Positions 43,188-52,201 of a stretch of DNA of 64,000 bases are shown in pieces. A program made the position numbers and the translations under genes. Within the stretch, counting starts at the first letter, position 1. Every line of letters starts with the position of its first letter. The stretch spans positions 248,001 through 312,000 of the forward strand of contig JAKLEZ010000001.1 in the NCBI GenBank assembly GCA_022711465.1. Direction: 5' to 3'. The DNA is from Planctomycetota bacterium. Lineage in GTDB: Bacteria; Planctomycetota; Phycisphaerae; UBA1845; PWPN01. The notes under the pieces are model-generated. The model saw only the letters and a program-made list of their open reading frames with translations. It had not been told where the DNA came from and made no database searches.

Positions 43188-44813
43188 CTACCAATCCGGA
43201 CGGCGGGTGTGCATGTCGTAGCGTTCGCCGGTATCCAAGAGGATGTGGGACTCGTCGTCCTCCCACGGCCAACCGCGCCGGGTTGCATCAAACACGGCGA
43301 CCTTGCCGTCGCCGATCACCTCGAACTGATTGGCCTGGACCACGATGGCGGCGGGGTGGTCGATCCCGATCCCGAGGAGTGAGTTTTCCTTCTTCAGGAT
43401 TGTGACCACGTCTGCGACGGCGCGGTTTTCGGTCGGCCAGGTATGTACGGTCGAGGCCCGCAGGAACCCCCCGCCTTCATTCCAGCCGTAGGCATCGCCC
43501 GCCATCCGGGATGCGAGGAATCGGGCCGCACCGCCTTCTGCTCCGATGGCGCCTCCTCTGTCCAGGAGATCGAACAGCTCCTTATGGGCCAGCGTATGGA
43601 GGAAGGCTTCGGCCAGCCGCCACTGCTCACCGGTGCAGATCCATACGCCGCGGGCGTTCCGCAGGGGCGCGACGAACTGTGTGGAGTTGGCGGCATTGCG
43701 GTCATTGGTGTGCCAGAGGGTGGCGTTTCTGGCGCCCAGTTTGCGGAGCGTGGCCAGCGGCTGGTTTTGTTGATCGAGGCTGTCGGCGCCGGCCGTTGGA
43801 ATGACCACGATGTGGGCCCCACGGTCGCCCACGAGGTCAAGGAACCGGTTCATGACCGCCTGTCCCGGCCGGGCTCCGCAGATCAGCAGGGTGCCTTTTG
43901 GCGGCCCCCACGTTTTCCAATCCGCGGCCGGGTCGTGCCAGGCCTTGTCGGCGCCGTTCCACTGCCCGGCCGGATCGCAGGGGTGTTGAGTGAGCGTGCG
44001 GCGACTTTTGAGATCATAACGATCGCCGGCAAACAGGAACTCGTAGGGTTGTAGGGCGGACCAGCCGGGGCGTCGAGCGTCACAGAGAGCGACCTTACTG
44101 GTGCCGGAGACCTCGAACGTGTCTGCGTGCACGATGATGAAGGTGTCCTCGTCGATGCCGATGCCGAGCAGTCCGGGGGCCTGGCTCACGATCCTGGCGA
44201 GACCGCCCATGCGATGGCGTCGGATGTAGTGTTGCCCGATGGCGGATTGTCGCACGAAGCCGAAGCCGACGTCGCCGCCGTTATGTCCTCCGTACAGGAA
44301 GGAGCCCTGGATGGATGCCCCGGCCGAGTTTCCGGCCACCACACCGCCGCGTTGCAGGACGGCGAACAGTTCGCGGTGGGTAAGCGTGTGGAGGTAGGCC
44401 GTAGCCAAGCGGCTCTGCTGCCCGCCGGAGATCCATACCGCCCTCGCCTGACGCAGAGGTGTGACGAAGTCGGGCGAGTTCGCGGTTTTCCGATCGCGGG
44501 TGTGCAAGACCTTGATGTTCTTTGCGCCCCGCTCGCGCAAGGGGGCCACGGCGGGCGCATTCTCGCCGCAGTTCGCGTCCGGGCCGGCGGTCGGGATAAC
44601 CACGATCAGGGCCTCGGGGTCGTTTACCAGGCTGATGAAGGCATCGGCGCCGCGTCCGCCGTGTGTTCCCCCGTGGATCAACAGGGTACCGGTCGGCGGC
44701 CCGACGGTATCCCATGTTTCGGTGGGGCTCACCCATCTGCTTTGCCCCAAGGCGGAGCTCGCCAGGCACATGCACAGTGACAGGGGCCACGTTTTGTTGA
44801 TCGGCATCCACAC
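43188..44813 (-). CDS. Secreted two-domain S51 (cyanophycinase-like) peptidase, second domain degenerate
   Basis: This protein of about 541 residues has a signal peptide (NKTWPLSLCMCLASSALGQS). It consists of two tandem S51/cyanophycinase-like domains with the same order: LLIHGGTHGG / LLICGARPGQ, IVVIPTAG in both, then ARAVWISGGQQSRL / ARGVWICTGEQWRL. In domain 1 the nucleophile elbow is intact, VVAGNSAGAS (Ser about 163). In domain 2 the matching segment reads AIGAEGGAAR, so the serine is replaced by glycine and it should be inactive. S51 enzymes cut Asp-containing dipeptides or cyanophycin (beta-Asp-Arg). The GTG at 44813 was chosen because AGGAGG is 7 bases upstream; an ATG six bases later is possible. 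A distant functional link with the adjacent agmatine genes is speculative. Confidence 0.82.
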   Translation of the reverse strand: MWMPINKTWPLSLCMCLASSALGQSRWVSPTETWDTVGPPTGTLLIHGGTHGGRGADAFISLVNDPEALIVVIPTAGPDANCGENAPAVAPLRERGAKNIKVLHTRDRKTANSPDFVTPLRQARAVWISGGQQSRLATAYLHTLTHRELFAVLQRGGVVAGNSAGASIQGSFLYGGHNGGDVGFGFVRQSAIGQHYIRRHRMGGLARIVSQAPGLLGIGIDEDTFIIVHADTFEVSGTSKVALCDARRPGWSALQPYEFLFAGDRYDLKSRRTLTQHPCDPAGQWNGADKAWHDPAADWKTWGPPKGTLLICGARPGQAVMNRFLDLVGDRGAHIVVIPTAGADSLDQQNQPLATLRKLGARNATLWHTNDRNAANSTQFVAPLRNARGVWICTGEQWRLAEAFLHTLAHKELFDLLDRGGAIGAEGGAARFLASRMAGDAYGWNEGGGFLRASTVHTWPTENRAVADVVTILKKENSLLGIGIDHPAAIVVQANQFEVIGDGKVAVFDATRRGWPWEDDESHILLDTGERYDMHTRRPDW

Positions 44814-44953
44814 GGGGGCACCTCCTGGGGTTGGGTTGCGGCCACCAGCGGTTTGACCTGCCCGCCCGGGCGGGCAAGCCGCAGGACCCCACCCTGACCC
44901 GGGCAGTATACCCGCACGGCGAGGCAGTCTCTCGGCCGGCTGGGCAGCAGTGA

Positions 44954-46222
44954 TCACGACGTGGACCTGAGCGGTTCCGGGACATCGACGATGTACATCT
45001 GACGGGTGGGTTCGAAGCTGCCGTCGAAGCAGATCCGGGTACCGTCGCGATTCCAGCGCGGGTGCAGATCGCAGCGTGATGCGCCGGTGAGCTTCGGATT
45101 GGCGGCAAAGTCGCCGAGGTCGATACGGGCGGCATCCGCGGGCCGGTAGAGGAACAACCGCTGTCGGCGTTGCCTATCGGGGTAGGTATCCAGGAGGATC
45201 CACTTGCGGTCCGGCGAATACGAACAGTGGCCATCGGCGGTCAGGGTGTTCTGGCCGACGATCTCGCAGGTTCCGGTGCGATCATTGACCAGGAAGAAGT
45301 GTGGGTTGTTGTCCTCGGTGGCTGTCCAGACCAGGATTGTCTCGTCGTCGCGCCAGTCGAAGTGCGAGACGAGGGGGCTCCTGGACAGAAGTCGGACGTT
45401 TCCGCCGTCGCGATCGGCGGTATAGAGACGGGTGCGAAAAGACCCCTTATCGAGCCGGCGCCAGCGATGGAGGAACAGGAACCGGGTACCCGAGGGATTG
45501 AACTTGAGGTGATTGAACCAGTGGTGGGCGTTCTCGAACTCGGGGAGGGGCTGGTTCCGGGCCGCCCAGGCGATGGACAGGAGCTGCCGATGGTTTCCGG
45601 TGGCCAAGTCCATCCAGTAGATACCCGCATCGTGCGGTGCGGGATCGTGCTTGAGCCGCTCGGGCAGAGCGACATAACCGTAGCCGGGGCGGAGTCGATT
45701 GACCCTTTCGAAATCGAGGGTGAGGGCCTGTTTCCCGTCCAGGCTGACGTCATAGACAGGTCTCGGCAACCGGCGTGTGCGGCCGTGGTGGACGTCGCGA
45801 ACGACGGACACGTAGCGGTTTTTGTCGAGGGTGTTGTAGATGATCTCGCGATCGGGTGCGGAGCCAAGCCACTGGAGCATAGTGCCCTGTTGCCAGCTCC
45901 AGGCGGTTGTGGTGTCCAGGGGCAGAAAGCGGTTCTCCTGCTTCAGGTCGACCATGCCCACGGTGACTGCCTCGCCGGGCCTGGGATCGCGACCGATGAA
46001 ATCGACTTCCATAGCCAGGAGGTACCGGCCGGTGTGATCCCATGGCGTCTTATCGTAGTAACCGAAGAAGTGGTGTTTGGGCCCGCGGGTGGCGGCCCGG
46101 GCGGGCGGAAAGGCGGGAGGGGCTGTCGGCCGAGAGCTGAGATCAGCGCCTGGGGAGGCAGTCATTGGTCCTCGAGCGGCCAGCACCCCCGCCAGGCCTT
46201 TCAGGAACGTGCGTCGCTTCAT
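44954..46222 (-). CDS. Tat-exported TolB-like beta-propeller protein
   Basis: This 422-residue protein starts MKRRTFLKGLAGVLAAR, a twin-arginine signal. The rest is a propeller of WD-like or TolB-like blades: HHFFGYYDKTPWDHTGRYLLAME, TMLQWLGS, HHWFNHLKFNPSGTRFLFLHRW, SHFDWRDDETILVW, GHCSYSPDRKWILLDTYP, CDLHPRWNRDGTRICFDGS. Some oligogalacturonate lyases (PL22) share this architecture, so pectin-fragment breakdown is a possibility, but I could not identify catalytic residues. The ATG at 46222 lies 51 bp after the stop of the upstream PurF-like gene on the same strand. Confidence 0.78.
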   Translation of the reverse strand: MKRRTFLKGLAGVLAARGPMTASPGADLSSRPTAPPAFPPARAATRGPKHHFFGYYDKTPWDHTGRYLLAMEVDFIGRDPRPGEAVTVGMVDLKQENRFLPLDTTTAWSWQQGTMLQWLGSAPDREIIYNTLDKNRYVSVVRDVHHGRTRRLPRPVYDVSLDGKQALTLDFERVNRLRPGYGYVALPERLKHDPAPHDAGIYWMDLATGNHRQLLSIAWAARNQPLPEFENAHHWFNHLKFNPSGTRFLFLHRWRRLDKGSFRTRLYTADRDGGNVRLLSRSPLVSHFDWRDDETILVWTATEDNNPHFFLVNDRTGTCEIVGQNTLTADGHCSYSPDRKWILLDTYPDRQRRQRLFLYRPADAARIDLGDFAANPKLTGASRCDLHPRWNRDGTRICFDGSFEPTRQMYIVDVPEPLRSTS

Positions 46223-46272
46223 GGGTTGTTCCCCGTCGAGGGCGCCGGTCCGGACCCGGTGCCCTGGTGTGG

Positions 46273-47829
46273 TTATTGTTGCCGAGGGATTGGACGGCCG
46301 CCGTTCCGCGGGCATGGTCCGGTGGCCGAGGCTTTCCGGCAGTCGGCACGTCCTTCGACCGGTAGTGAACCGGGGCTGGGGGTGGTCACTGCGGCCTCGG
46401 GGAACGGCAGGGGCGGCTCATCCACCTGGCGGTTGTCCACGCCGTCCCAGCAGTAGGTGCAGAGTTTGCACTTAGGCAGGCCGATGGCCGCCACGAGGTC
46501 GTCGAGCCGCTGGTACTTCAGCGTTGTGAGGTTGAGTTGCTGGCGGACCCGTTCGACCATGGCGGCGTGCTTGGTGCTGCGGTGGTCGGCGTACTCGGCG
46601 AGATCGGGTTCGCGCTCGCCCAGTTCCTTGATGGCCTTGCGGGCGGCGAGGTCCAACTCCGACTTTGAACGGGAGAAGTTCAGGAACTTGCAGGCGTGGA
46701 CGAGCGGCGGGCATGCCGGCCGCATGTGGACTTCGCGGGCCCCGTAGTCGAAGAGTGAGCGGATTGTCTCGCGGAGTTGGGTTCCTCGCACGATCGAGTC
46801 TTCGCAGAAGAGGATGCGTTTTCCCTGGATGAGTACCTGGATGGGGATGAGTTTCATACCGGCGACGAGGTCGCGGGTCTCCTGATCCTGGGGCATGAAG
46901 CTGCGCGGCCAGGTTGGCGTGTACTTGACGAACGGGCGTTGATGGGGTACGCGGGCCTCGTTGGAGTAGCCGATGGCGTGGCCGGTGCCGGAATCGGGGA
47001 TACCTGCCACGAGGTCGACCTGGACCTCATCGCTACGCGCCAAGGCCGCGCCGCAGCGATAGCGAGCGGCCTCGACGTTGATTCCCTCGTAACTTGACGC
47101 CGGGTACCCGTAGTACACCCACAGGAAGGAACAGATCTGCATGCGGTCGACCGGTGGTTTCTTCTGCTCGGTGCCCTCCTCGGTCACGAGGACGATCTCG
47201 CCGGGCCCGAGGTAGCGGTCCACCTCGTAGCCGAGGTTGGGCAGGGCGCAGGTTTCGAGGGTCACCGCGTATGATCCCGGCTTGCGGCCGATGACCAGGG
47301 GGGTGCGGCCGTACCGATCCCGGGCGGCGTAGATGCCTTCCTCGGTGAGCAGGAGCAAGGAGCAGGAGCCGTCCACGCACTCCTGGACGTTGTGTATGCC
47401 GTCGATGAAGGAGGACTCCTGGTTGACGAGGGTGGCGACCAACTCGGTGGGGTTGATTCCGCCGCCGCCCATTTCGGAGAAGTGGGTTCGTCGCTTGCTG
47501 AAGGCCCGGCGGGCGAGTTCCTCGGCGTTGCGGACCAGGCCGACGGTCACGATGGCATAAGTTCCCAGGTGGCTGCCGATGATCAGGGGCTGATCCTCGT
47601 AGTCGCTGATGACGCCGATGCCGCGTCGGCCCCTCATTCTGCGGACGTCGTCCTCGAACTTGGACCGGAACTGGGCGTTGGTGATGTCGTGGATGTAGCG
47701 GGTGTAGCCGGTGCCGTTGACGACGGCCAGCCCGCCCCGCTTGGTTCCCAGGTGAGAGTGGTAATCTGTCCCATAGAAGAGGTCGTGGACGCAGTCTTCC
47801 CGGGAAGCCGTCGCGAATAGTCCGCCCAT
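46273..47829 (-). CDS. PurF-like amidotransferase/phosphoribosyltransferase lacking the N-terminal cysteine
   Basis: This protein of about 518 residues has an N-terminal Ntn-type glutaminase domain (YGTDYHSHLGTKRGGLAV, IGSHLGTYAIVTVGLVRNAEEL, DGSCSLLLLTEEGIYAARDRYGRTPLVIG). The PurF phosphoribosyltransferase domain carries the PRPP loop FCEDSIVRGTQLRETI near residue 335-350. The N-terminus reads MGGLFATAS, where PurF has MCG: the nucleophile cysteine is replaced by glycine. The C-terminal region has CKLCTYCWDG, a cysteine cluster, and a Pro-rich tail of about 60 residues. It may use free ammonia or have another acceptor. The ATG at 47829 with GGAG before it was preferred over a GTG at 47853. 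Confidence 0.88.
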   Translation of the reverse strand: MGGLFATASREDCVHDLFYGTDYHSHLGTKRGGLAVVNGTGYTRYIHDITNAQFRSKFEDDVRRMRGRRGIGVISDYEDQPLIIGSHLGTYAIVTVGLVRNAEELARRAFSKRRTHFSEMGGGGINPTELVATLVNQESSFIDGIHNVQECVDGSCSLLLLTEEGIYAARDRYGRTPLVIGRKPGSYAVTLETCALPNLGYEVDRYLGPGEIVLVTEEGTEQKKPPVDRMQICSFLWVYYGYPASSYEGINVEAARYRCGAALARSDEVQVDLVAGIPDSGTGHAIGYSNEARVPHQRPFVKYTPTWPRSFMPQDQETRDLVAGMKLIPIQVLIQGKRILFCEDSIVRGTQLRETIRSLFDYGAREVHMRPACPPLVHACKFLNFSRSKSELDLAARKAIKELGEREPDLAEYADHRSTKHAAMVERVRQQLNLTTLKYQRLDDLVAAIGLPKCKLCTYCWDGVDNRQVDEPPLPFPEAAVTTPSPGSLPVEGRADCRKASATGPCPRNGGRPIPRQQ

Positions 47830-48245
47830 GACCCTGGTCTCCTGCTCCAGCACCTAGGCAAGTGGGTATCTGCGCCGTCAAGCGTCCGCCGACCGGGCCG
47901 TCAGCAGCCGGGAGCGTCCGGCATCACGGCTGTTCGCCGCGGTGTTTACCCGCCGCGGTGTTCGCCGGCGATGGCAGGCAGGCTATCGCCTGAGACGTTG
48001 GGGTGCAAACCCAGGGGCCGGGCCGGTCGCGAGGCGGCTGTGAGTTTCGGGGCCCGACCAAGCGGTGCCGCCTGTCCGGGGGCGTTTGAAGGGGTGGGGC
48101 GCGGCCCGGCGCTTGGCCGCGCAGCCGGCAGCGCCCGGCCGGGTGGCGGATCGGCCGGGCTTTCCGGTTGCATGGGGCAATGCGGGGGGGATGGAGAGAC
48201 CGGCAGCTGGCGAGTGCCGGGGTGGTCCCCCGGGCTCGCGGCTGG
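47830..48245 (-). other. GC-rich intergenic region without a recognised gene
   Basis: This 416-bp stretch separates the PurF-like gene from the downstream end of the lipoprotein gene. CGCCGCGGTGTT is directly repeated at 47935-47946 and 47951-47962. Overlapping open frames are low-complexity and conflicting. It should contain the promoter for the PurF-like gene. Confidence 0.45.
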
Positions 48246-48800
48246 TCACCTGGTCTTGAACTCGATCTGGGCGGTCTCGCTCTTGTCGGCTCTCACCGTC
48301 AGCACCAGCTTGTACTTCTTGCCGGGATCGAGTCGGACTCCCTCCACGGTCTTGCCTTGGAGGTTGATGACGTTGAGTTTCCCGCCGGGCTGTCCGAGGG
48401 CGTATTCGACACCCGGCTTCATCTGTGACTCGGCATCCGTGTCTTTGCAGAAGACGGTGTAATCGGGCTGGTGCGAGTAGTCTGCCTGGAACTGCTGGAA
48501 GACGCTCACGCTAACCATGGTGATCCGGCCGAGTTTCTCGGGGTGCTTGATCTCGAACTTGAGTCTCGGGCTGGTCGAGACTGGTTCGCTGACCTTCCAT
48601 TCCGAGTAGCCGACGGCCGCTTTCTTAGCCAGATTCTGTTCGGCCTTCTGGTCATCCAGCCAGACGCGCAGGTAGGTATCGGACTTAGCGAGGTTCATGG
48701 CCATGTTGCCGGTTGTGGAAATCGCGCTGCTTGCGCTGCATCCCGCCGCCCAGACCAAGGCTGCACTGAGCATCATTGCTGCCGCAGTTCGATACGTCAT
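48246..48800 (-). CDS. Hypothetical lipoprotein (184 aa)
   Basis: This gene is unrecognised. The product starts MTYRTAAAMMLSAALVWAAGCSA, a lipoprotein signal with lipobox WAAGC, and is therefore likely tethered to a membrane. The mature part is a single beta-rich domain with VSEPVSTSPRLKFEIKHPEKLGRITM, GVEYALGQPGGKLNVINLQGKTVEGVRLDPGKKYKLVLTVRADKSETAQIEF. The last part resembles an immunoglobulin-like strand pair. AAAGGA lies seven bases before the ATG at 48800. It is 165 bp downstream of the OPT transporter stop on the same strand; a functional link is possible but unproven. Confidence 0.7.
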   Translation of the reverse strand: MTYRTAAAMMLSAALVWAAGCSASSAISTTGNMAMNLAKSDTYLRVWLDDQKAEQNLAKKAAVGYSEWKVSEPVSTSPRLKFEIKHPEKLGRITMVSVSVFQQFQADYSHQPDYTVFCKDTDAESQMKPGVEYALGQPGGKLNVINLQGKTVEGVRLDPGKKYKLVLTVRADKSETAQIEFKTR

Positions 48801-48965
48801 GTCAGATTCCTTTCGACCGAGGTGTCCCGAATACTCCTGCCCGGCCACGCCGCCGGGCGGTGTTGAGCCATGTTACGGCGTCTTCCGATTGCGCCCAGGC
48901 CTTTGCCGGCCCGAGGGTTCTTTATTGGGTGTTTCGGATGCTGGTGCGGGCGACATTGAGAACAA

Positions 48966-51047
48966 TCACGTGCCCCAGGTGAGCTTTGTGCCGGTGGCCG
49001 CCATGGCCAGGAGGGCCAGGACGATGGACTCCCCGGCGATGAAGCCGGCGGCGATGGGATAGGCGAAGATATCGGCCGTTGGGTGATGGATTCTTTTCCA
49101 CAGCCACGCCAGGACGGCGCCGAGGGCGAATGACAGGCTGGTCTGGAAGGGCACGACCCAGGCGAGGCCGAGGCCCATGGCGGAGGGCAGGTAGGGAGCG
49201 GCCTTGGGGAACAGGGTGCCGAGCAGCGGCAAGGCGATGCCGACCAGGGCGCCGATCACCACGGCGTATCGAGCGGTGACCGGGATCGTGTCCAGGCCCC
49301 GGGTGAGGGCGACGGCCACGGCGCGCCAGATCTCCGTTGATGGCAGAGGGAAGGCCTGGAGGGCGTTGAGGTCCGGGACCATGAGGTACCAGGCGGGCAC
49401 GATGGCGAGGGTGCCGAAGAAGATGCCCAGGAACTGGGCGATGAACTGTTTGCGCGGGTTGGCTCCGAGGAGGTAGCCGGACTTGAGATCGGTGAGCAGG
49501 TCGGCGGCTGCCGCACCGCTGGCCGAGGTTGATCCGGCGGACATCAGGTTGACCACGCGGTCGCCTTGGGCGAGCACGGCATAGATGAGTTGGGTGACCT
49601 TGCCCAGGGCGCCGGTGGGTGTGAAATCGGTTTCGCCGGTGGCCCGGCCGGCGACCAGGGCGACGACGAAGGACATCGCCACGGCGATCGCGCCGAGCCA
49701 CCAGGCCATCTGAAACGCGAGGGCGTTGACGACGATGAGGCCGATGCCGGTGGGAACCACGCCCAGGATGACCCAGCGGAACGGGACCTCGATAGCGGCG
49801 ATCGTGGCCTCATCCGAGTTTCCGTTGGGCTTGCGGAACACGTTGAACGAACGGGCGAGCGTGCGCCACTGGAGGGTGAAGGAGACCAGGCTGGAGAAGA
49901 GCATGACGGAGGTGCCGGTCCAGAGGGACCACTTAAGGGGGAGGATCAGGGCGCCGGCTGCGATGCTCGATCCGGGGACGGGGTCTTCGTGACCGGCCAC
50001 GAAGACGGGCCAGTTGTGGCCAATTGAGTGGGGGATGACGACGTCATAGAGCAGGATTGAGGACGCGAGCATGGAGAGTGTGACGCGGAGTCCCATGAAC
50101 GACCCTGCCCCGATCATGAGGACACTTGGCTCGAAGCCGAGCCCTTTCAGGGTCAGCGACCGGCCGGCGAGGGGATTGAGCCAGCCGGTGAATTTGACCA
50201 GGTCGGTAATGTGGAATGTGGCCTGGAAGATCTTGTCGACGAGGGTAATGGTTCCCTGCTCGAACTTGAAGAATCCGACGAAGGCTGCGAGGATCAGGCT
50301 GGCGATCAGGGCGATGGCCTTTCGCACGGCCTCCTTGCCGTGGGCGTGGAGGCTGCGGAGCGTTTCCGCGGTTGCCATGCCGCTGGGGAAGGTGAGTTGT
50401 TCGACGTTGATGAACTGGCGTTTCATGGGGACGGCCACGAACACGCCCAAGGCGGCGGTGAAGAACACGAACGGTGTGACGTAGTACCAGGGGGTATGGG
50501 CGCCGGTAAGGAGCATGAGGGCTCCGAAGGCCAGGCCCAGGGTATGCCCGGTGGAGGCTCCGGCGGCGGTTGCGGTGGACTGCATGCAGTTGTTTTCGAG
50601 GATGCTCATGGGCGAGAGCCGGTTGCGGGAGAGGCTTCGAATCGCGTTCCATATCACGTAGGACAGCACGCAGGAGGCGATGGCCACGCCGAACGAGAAG
50701 CCGAGTTTGAGGATGGTGTACAGGTTGGAGATGGACATGAACATGCCGAGGATTCCGCCCATGAGCACGGCCCGGACGGTGAGTTGGGGGATGCGGTCGC
50801 CCTGGTAGACGTACCGGAGCCAGTGGCGGTCCTTTTCTTCCTGGGTCGCGTCGGGGGGCGGGGGCGGGACGGGTGGTACCGCGGTGGCGGGGAGCGGCCG
50901 CAGGGAGTCGCCGAGGGGATTGGCCGCACCATCGTCCGGGGCAGGAAGGCGGGGCCGGTCCGTTGAGTGGTCGGGCGTGGCCTGAGGGGCGTGTCCCGCA
51001 GGCACCGGCACGGGACTGTCACACTTTCTACCGGCATTTGGAGGCAT
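48966..51047 (-). CDS. OPT family oligopeptide transporter
   Basis: This 693-residue inner membrane protein has a proline-rich cytosolic N-terminus of about 75 residues and then many membrane segments. Family features: RAVLMGGILGMFMSISNLYTILKLGFSFGVAI, MSILENNCMQSTATAAG(A)S (the conserved ENNxxQT/S-type stretch), VFVAVPMKRQFINVEQLTFPSGMATAETLRSLHA, and SGSTSASGAAAADLLTDLKSGYLLGA. OPT proteins take up peptides or metal chelates using the proton gradient; bacterial members are little studied. GAGG precedes the ATG with normal spacing. The next gene downstream is the lipoprotein at 48246-48800. Confidence 0.95.
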   Translation of the reverse strand: MPPNAGRKCDSPVPVPAGHAPQATPDHSTDRPRLPAPDDGAANPLGDSLRPLPATAVPPVPPPPPDATQEEKDRHWLRYVYQGDRIPQLTVRAVLMGGILGMFMSISNLYTILKLGFSFGVAIASCVLSYVIWNAIRSLSRNRLSPMSILENNCMQSTATAAGASTGHTLGLAFGALMLLTGAHTPWYYVTPFVFFTAALGVFVAVPMKRQFINVEQLTFPSGMATAETLRSLHAHGKEAVRKAIALIASLILAAFVGFFKFEQGTITLVDKIFQATFHITDLVKFTGWLNPLAGRSLTLKGLGFEPSVLMIGAGSFMGLRVTLSMLASSILLYDVVIPHSIGHNWPVFVAGHEDPVPGSSIAAGALILPLKWSLWTGTSVMLFSSLVSFTLQWRTLARSFNVFRKPNGNSDEATIAAIEVPFRWVILGVVPTGIGLIVVNALAFQMAWWLGAIAVAMSFVVALVAGRATGETDFTPTGALGKVTQLIYAVLAQGDRVVNLMSAGSTSASGAAAADLLTDLKSGYLLGANPRKQFIAQFLGIFFGTLAIVPAWYLMVPDLNALQAFPLPSTEIWRAVAVALTRGLDTIPVTARYAVVIGALVGIALPLLGTLFPKAAPYLPSAMGLGLAWVVPFQTSLSFALGAVLAWLWKRIHHPTADIFAYPIAAGFIAGESIVLALLAMAATGTKLTWGT

Positions 51048-51247
51048 AAGCCTAGCCTCACAAGGCGATCTACCGGCGGGTCGCCCTCGGTCCAGGCATG
51101 GAACCGGCCGGACGCCGGTATTCTACGGCGGATCGGACTCAGGGAAAGGGATGTCTAGGCCGGTGTTGTGCATGGTGATGTCGGGTGAAGGGGCCGGCCA
51201 CGAGGATTGCGGTTGGCAGCGGTGGTGGCCGGAGCAGAGAGGCCTCA

Positions 51248-52186
51248 TCATCGCCCGTTATCGACGGCCTCGAAGATCGAGAGGATACGGCCGAATGCGT
51301 CGCCCAGGACCTTGGGATCGTCGAGATTGAGGACCAGGGCGCCGTCCTTGTTGACCACCCGGCGAGCGTGTCCATCGGCGGCCAGTACCCCGCAGGATCG
51401 CTGGGAATGGTGCGTGCGGGGACGGATGCCGAAGGTGGCGAATCCGGTGGAGGCGAGGAGTTGGGTATCGATGACCAGGGCGTGGATGCGGCTGCCGTTG
51501 CGGTTGAGGCCGAGGTTAGCGAGGCGGACGTGTTCTGGCGGATCGAGGGTACCGACCGGATCGAAGAGCCGGGTCACCGAATCATGGCGGTAGAAGTAGC
51601 AGCCTTGAGCCTGCCCGAAGCTGACCTTGGCGAGTTCGTCGGTTGCCTCGACGGCCTGGTCGGCGCCGGGGCAGAACAGGACGCGCGGCTGGGCGGCGAG
51701 ATGTTGGCGGAGGAGCAGTCCGATTCCGACCGGTTTTCCGTTGCTGAGCGAGATGAGGCTGGTGGGGGCGCCGGTTGACGGGTAGAACTCGGTTGCGGTC
51801 ATGACCCGACGGGCTTTGGGGCCGTAGGGGATTGAGCCGCCCTGCTCACCGGCATACATCTGGATGGCGAGCCCGATCTGGTGGAGGTTGGAGAGGCAGG
51901 ATGCGACGGTAGCGCTCTGGCGCACTCTGCCGAGCGACGGCAGGAGCACGGCGATCAGGACCAGGATAGCCCCCGCAACGACCAGCAGTTCGACGAGGGT
52001 GAAGCCTGGTATCGCGGCGTGGCGGGCCGGAAGGCGTGGCGAGGTAGTCTTGGGGATGGTGGTCCGACCGGAGGAGAGGCCGGAGCCGGGCAGAATGGGT
52101 GCTTCTTCCGTCGCGGACCTTGGTCTGCGCCGGGATTTCCGGAGGCCGCCCCGATGATTGAATGCCGCCAGTCCTCGCAATGTCAC
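51248..52186 (-). CDS. Pseudopilin with prepilin-type N-terminus and long leader
   Basis: This protein of about 312 residues (if started at the GTG at 52186) has the leader cleavage site in IPGFTLVELLVVAGAILVLIAVLLPSL (Gly-Phe with Glu +5), roughly 60 residues into the frame, so the leader is unusually long or the true start is internal. The mature domain has SCLSNLHQIGLAIQMYAGEQGGSIP, VLFCPGADQAVEATDELAKV, RNGSRIHALVIDTQLLA, and LAADGHARRVV with the DGH motif. It follows, after 15 bp, the gene of a PEP-CTERM protein on the same strand, so the two form a pair. Role inferred only from this coupling. Confidence 0.85.
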   Translation of the reverse strand: MTLRGLAAFNHRGGLRKSRRRPRSATEEAPILPGSGLSSGRTTIPKTTSPRLPARHAAIPGFTLVELLVVAGAILVLIAVLLPSLGRVRQSATVASCLSNLHQIGLAIQMYAGEQGGSIPYGPKARRVMTATEFYPSTGAPTSLISLSNGKPVGIGLLLRQHLAAQPRVLFCPGADQAVEATDELAKVSFGQAQGCYFYRHDSVTRLFDPVGTLDPPEHVRLANLGLNRNGSRIHALVIDTQLLASTGFATFGIRPRTHHSQRSCGVLAADGHARRVVNKDGALVLNLDDPKVLGDAFGRILSIFEAVDNGR

Positions 52187-52201
52187 CTCGTCACCCGCAG
52201 G

